The translations under genes and the position numbers were made by a program. From Thermococci archaeon (GTDB taxonomy: Archaea > Hadarchaeota > B88-G9), in NCBI GenBank assembly GCA_003660555.1, contig QMUK01000054.1, positions 1 through 8,323 on the forward strand: a stretch of 8,323 nt of DNA, in the 5' to 3' direction. The notes below the pieces were generated by a model. The model had not been told where the DNA came from. It saw only the letters and a list, made by a program, of their open reading frames with translations, and did not search any database. Positions 6,241-8,323 of the stretch are shown piece by piece (positions within the stretch are counted from its first letter, which is position 1; each line of letters opens with the position of its first letter).

Positions 6241-6266
6241 TTAACCTTTTCTACCCTTCGGGTTAA
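6241..6266. repeat. Inverted repeat TTAACC-N14-GGTTAA in the uppS/triphosphatase spacer
   Basis: TTAACC at 6241-6246 and GGTTAA at 6261-6266 are perfect inverted arms separated by 14 bases. A second, smaller dyad (ACCC, TTC, GGGT at 6253-6263) sits inside. The arms coincide with the two promoter-like boxes, so this could be an operator for a dimeric regulator or simply a by-product of two mirrored promoters. The distinction cannot be made from sequence alone. Confidence 0.4.
6246..6254 (+). promoter_or_regulatory. Candidate promoter box of the inosine/xanthosine triphosphatase gene
   Basis: CTTTTCTAC is centred near 6250, which places initiation near 6276, one base before ATG-6277, so a leaderless message is predicted. 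The stretch AACCTTTT preceding the TA is shared with the plus-strand box at 4243-4250. The match to a TATA consensus is weak, so this is a positional inference. Confidence 0.4.
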
Positions 6267-6270
6267 AAAG
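6263..6270 (-). promoter_or_regulatory. TATA-like box of uppS
   Basis: The minus strand reads CTTTTTAA, centred near 6266. Initiation about 26 bases downstream falls near 6240, two bases before ATG-6238, which agrees with the lack of a ribosome binding site. The box lies between the other promoter's box and its predicted start site. Confidence 0.55.
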
Positions 6271-6276
6271 CATGCC

Positions 6277-6753
6277 ATGAGAGTCGGAGTAGGGAGTTTG
6301 AATCCGGTGAAAATAGACGCAGTAAGGAGAGCTTTTTTGAGGGCTTTTCCAAAGAGGGAAGTCTCGATATATCCGAAGAGGGTGAAGTACAAGGACCAAC
6401 CAATTGGATTCGACGAGATTATTTCAGGTGCCACGAAGAGAGCACGAGAGTCACTTATGGACTTCGGAGTTGGAATAGAAGCAGGCATAGTAGTGATTCA
6501 TGGATTCAAACTCTGTTTAGAGATTTGCGTCATCTTAGACAAGGAAGGAAAAACGGGAATAGGAATGAGTCCAGCCTTCCAATATGACTTGAAGAGCACA
6601 GAGTTAGGCAAGGAAATGGAGGAGAGGAGCGGAATACTTGGCATAGGTGAGAAGGGAGGTACCGTGAATTACTTGACCAGAGGATTGGTGGACAGGAGAG
6701 AGTTCAGTGAGAAGTCCGTACTAATGGCATTGATACCATGGCTCAACATCTGA
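6277..6753 (+). CDS. yjjX: Probable inosine/xanthosine triphosphatase (YjjX/DUF84 family)
   Basis: House-cleaning NTPase that hydrolyses ITP and XTP, removing deaminated purine nucleotides before they enter RNA or DNA. It is a cytosolic, metal-dependent family. Visible signatures are GSLNPVKIDAVRRAF (6-20, the family's nucleotide-binding start, usually GSTNPVK), DQPIG (40-44), GATKRA (51-56), FGVGIEAG (63-70), GMSPAF (96-101), TELGKEME (108-115), GIGEKGGTVNYLTRG (122-136) and a C-terminal SVLMALIPW (147-155). At 158 residues it is slightly shorter than the E. coli protein but covers the whole domain. The ATG at 6277 begins directly at the conserved strand. An ATG at 6272 is out of frame. It is a single-gene unit diverging from uppS and converging on the S-layer-like gene. 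Membership is clear from the motifs; the exact substrate is inherited from the family. Confidence 0.85.
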   Translation: MRVGVGSLNPVKIDAVRRAFLRAFPKREVSIYPKRVKYKDQPIGFDEIISGATKRARESLMDFGVGIEAGIVVIHGFKLCLEICVILDKEGKTGIGMSPAFQYDLKSTELGKEMEERSGILGIGEKGGTVNYLTRGLVDRREFSEKSVLMALIPWLNI

Positions 6754-6789
6754 GTCAGAATGGGAACCAGAACAGAACGAATCGAGAAG

Positions 6790-6836
6790 TCAAACAGGAA
6801 AATAGAAATTTGGGGGGAGCAGGCTAGTGCCTGCTC
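6790..6836 (-). terminator. Hairpin over the S-layer gene stop codon followed by a pyrimidine-rich tract
   Basis: GAGCAGGC (6817-6824) and GCCTGCTC (6829-6836) form a perfect 8-bp stem with a four-base loop that contains most of the S-layer gene's TAG. On the minus strand it is followed by six C and then the T-rich TTTCTATTTTCCTGTTT. Archaeal termination relies mainly on the U-rich tract. The hairpin could instead protect the 3' end of a heavily expressed mRNA. No T-rich tract follows the triphosphatase gene on the plus strand, so the element appears to serve the minus strand. The remainder of the 6754-6823 gap is purine-rich on the plus strand and shows no gene. Confidence 0.5.
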
Positions 6837-8323
6837 ACTTTGGCTACGGGCGGCTTCACTAGGTCAATCACTTGTTCCCTGACTGACTGGCTCATTGTTC
6901 CTGAGAAGAACACCCATCTCACCTTGAACTTGTAGTCGCTCAGGAACTTCGCTATCTCAGCTGGAACCTCATCTGTCTTCACTGGCAGTACTACTCCCTC
7001 CTTGAGAGCTGCCACCATTGCTGCGTTGAGTGCTCCTGGATCCTCAGCGTTTATTATTGCCAGAGCCCTGTAGTGTAGCACGTCCTTCAGTTGCTTAGCC
7101 ACTAGCACTGCAGTTTCGAACACGTCCTTTCCTGCTATTTGTTCTACGTCGTAGCCCATCTGCATTAGGTCCTCAGCCACTTTGGTCTCTCCGACTATTA
7201 TCACTTTCTTGACTCCTAAGCTGCTCAGGGCCTCCTTGGTCGCTTCAGGTATCACGTCCTCTCCACCAACTCTGTCTAGGTAGAGCAGAGGCGCTTGGTA
7301 GTACTTCGCCAGAGGCATGGCTATTAGGGCTGGCACAGTCTTGTGTTCTTCGTCTTCGTATATCGGCACTGGAGCTAGGACTGCTATCTCCGATCCCTCT
7401 GGCCAGTACGTCTTGGCTACTTCTGCCGCAGTCTCGAACCTAGTGGGCCCTCCTATCCTGGAGACCTTGTAGCCCATTTCCTCTAGTTCTCTCTCTACCT
7501 TCTCTGACACAGCCACTTCTCTTCCTATTATGACGACTTCCTTGGGCTCTATCCTCTTCAACACGTCTTTTGTGGCTGAAGGTATCTCCTTCGGATCTAC
7601 TATCACTATTGGAGTCTTAGTAGCAGTTGCGTGTACTGCTATTGCTGCTATGTCCACGGCTTTGTCCGATCTGGTAACGAACACTCTTTCTGGGCTCTTG
7701 GCTAAGTAGTACTTGTCTAGTAGCCAGTCGTTTATCTCCTTAGATGCCACGAATCTGTCCGTGACTGTTTCCGCTATGTACCACTTCGGTATCACTATGT
7801 CCAAGAGCTCCTCCTCTGGCTCTATTGTCAAGGTGACCATTAGTGTGTACTTGTACTCCACTGGCGGATCTGCTAGCATGGCATCTAGTTGCTCTTGGGT
7901 TATGTCATAGCTCACCTTTATTGTCCACAGTCCTGGGTCTGGGTTCTTCTTGTCGGCGTATCTGGTGAAGTGCATTATGTGGAAGCCCTTCTGCAAGGTC
8001 ACGTAAGGTGGAGTGCCAGCTATTTCGTATCTCTGCCAGTAGCTGTTCTCCAAGTCCTCTGGAGTTAGCAATGGTCTGGATTCTTGGCTGTTGGGGAGCA
8101 TCTTCTCTGTGACCATTCCCTTGAGGTAACCTTCCTTGGTCAGCTCCATTGTGGTTCCCTTAGCCTCTGTGACTCCTATCTGGTTTCCATAGGTGAACAA
8201 CATTCCCCTGTGGGAGAACTTAGTTGCTTCTTCTAGCAGTCCTATGGGTGAGCCGAACATCACCCTCTTGCCCTTGGGGTTGTATCCCTCTATTTGCAGT
8301 CTACCCTTGCTGAAGTCCGCCAA
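6824..8323 (-). CDS. S-layer-like protein with three cell-wall-binding-type repeats (N-terminus outside window)
   Basis: C-terminal 499 or so residues of a larger, probably extracellular protein. The frame is open at the right edge; the last codon there is an internal TTG, not a credible start, and no signal peptide is visible. Residues 1-210 (counted from the edge) form a beta-rich region I do not recognise. From about 213 three repeats resembling the CW_binding_2 (N-acetylmuramoyl-L-alanine amidase/S-layer) domain follow: first, VFVTRSDKAVDIAAIAVHA with VVIIGREVAVSEKV and GGPTRFETA; second, IAVLAPVP with VIIVGETKVAEDL and IAGKDVFETA; third, a weaker one, LAIINAED with VFFSGTMSQSVREQV. Archaea lack murein, so here these are probably surface or assembly modules. 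There is no C-terminal membrane anchor. Strong preference for AAG, GAG and TAC codons suggests high expression. Another secreted repeat protein is possible. Confidence 0.75.
   Translation of the reverse strand: MADFSKGRLQIEGYNPKGKRVMFGSPIGLLEEATKFSHRGMLFTYGNQIGVTEAKGTTMELTKEGYLKGMVTEKMLPNSQESRPLLTPEDLENSYWQRYEIAGTPPYVTLQKGFHIMHFTRYADKKNPDPGLWTIKVSYDITQEQLDAMLADPPVEYKYTLMVTLTIEPEEELLDIVIPKWYIAETVTDRFVASKEINDWLLDKYYLAKSPERVFVTRSDKAVDIAAIAVHATATKTPIVIVDPKEIPSATKDVLKRIEPKEVVIIGREVAVSEKVERELEEMGYKVSRIGGPTRFETAAEVAKTYWPEGSEIAVLAPVPIYEDEEHKTVPALIAMPLAKYYQAPLLYLDRVGGEDVIPEATKEALSSLGVKKVIIVGETKVAEDLMQMGYDVEQIAGKDVFETAVLVAKQLKDVLHYRALAIINAEDPGALNAAMVAALKEGVVLPVKTDEVPAEIAKFLSDYKFKVRWVFFSGTMSQSVREQVIDLVKPPVAKVSRH

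Noticed and set aside
6186-6488. A 100-codon minus-strand frame spanning the uppS start and the triphosphatase
   Set aside because: It overlaps two well-supported genes and both promoter boxes, and its translation shows no family motif.
6824-8323. Use of the terminal TTG at 8323 as a true start of the S-layer-like gene
   Set aside because: The frame runs into the window edge, no signal peptide follows, and a surface protein should have one, so the gene is taken as truncated by the window.
1-8323. CRISPR array, tRNA, rRNA, insertion sequence or defence system
   Set aside because: No spaced direct repeats, cloverleaf, transposase or nuclease-cassette pattern is visible; the genes are core metabolic and envelope types with consistent composition.

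Overview
The window looks like a compact stretch of archaeal chromosome, most likely from a thermophilic TACK-group archaeon (Thermoproteota or Korarchaeota; the sequence alone does not let me choose). The evidence is the archaeal form of cis-prenyltransferase, an archaeal NYN-domain protein, an ADP-forming acyl-CoA synthetase-type protein, an ornithine carbamoyltransferase resembling the Pyrococcus enzyme, an S-layer-like protein with cell-wall-binding-type repeats, AT-rich boxes about 26 bases before apparently leaderless starts, heavy AGA/AGG arginine codon use, and almost no intergenic space. No tRNA, rRNA, CRISPR array, transposase or phage gene is visible, and no intergenic gap exceeds about 70 bases.

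Layout: From 4231 down to the left edge, five minus-strand genes form one tight operon with start/stop overlaps: ornithine carbamoyltransferase (argF), a short divergent acyl-CoA synthetase alpha-type protein, methylthioribose-1-phosphate isomerase (mtnA), a peptide-transporter permease (dppB) and the first 18 codons of a probable second permease. Across a 52-base spacer with a single AT-rich box, a plus-strand MTA-phosphorylase-family gene (4284-5024) diverges from argF. Its tail overlaps by 21 bases the tail of a minus-strand pair: the cis-prenyltransferase uppS (6238-5477) followed by a NYN-type nuclease-like gene (5471-5004). A 38-base spacer holds two interlocked promoter-like boxes and an inverted repeat. 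Beyond it is a plus-strand inosine/xanthosine triphosphatase (6277-6753). A convergent minus-strand S-layer-like gene fills the rest (6824 to the right edge, 5' end missing).

How the genes fit together: The phosphorylase and MtnA are consecutive steps of methylthioadenosine recycling, on either side of one promoter region. The phosphorylase has Asn where adenine-specific MTA phosphorylases have Asp, so the purine released is probably hypoxanthine or guanine, as in the methylthioinosine route of Methanocaldococcus. The nearby ITP/XTP hydrolase also handles 6-oxopurines. argF, the acyl-CoA synthetase-like protein and the dipeptide-type permeases suggest peptide and amino-acid metabolism in the same operon. 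UppS makes the polyprenyl lipid carrier used for glycan transfer to surface proteins, and the S-layer-like protein two genes away is a plausible downstream beneficiary, though nothing in the sequence links them directly.

Most of the window is ordinary housekeeping. The points most worth a second look are the missing canonical start of argF, the oxopurine signature of the phosphorylase, the degenerate acyl-CoA synthetase subunit inside the operon, and the two miniature divergent promoter regions.
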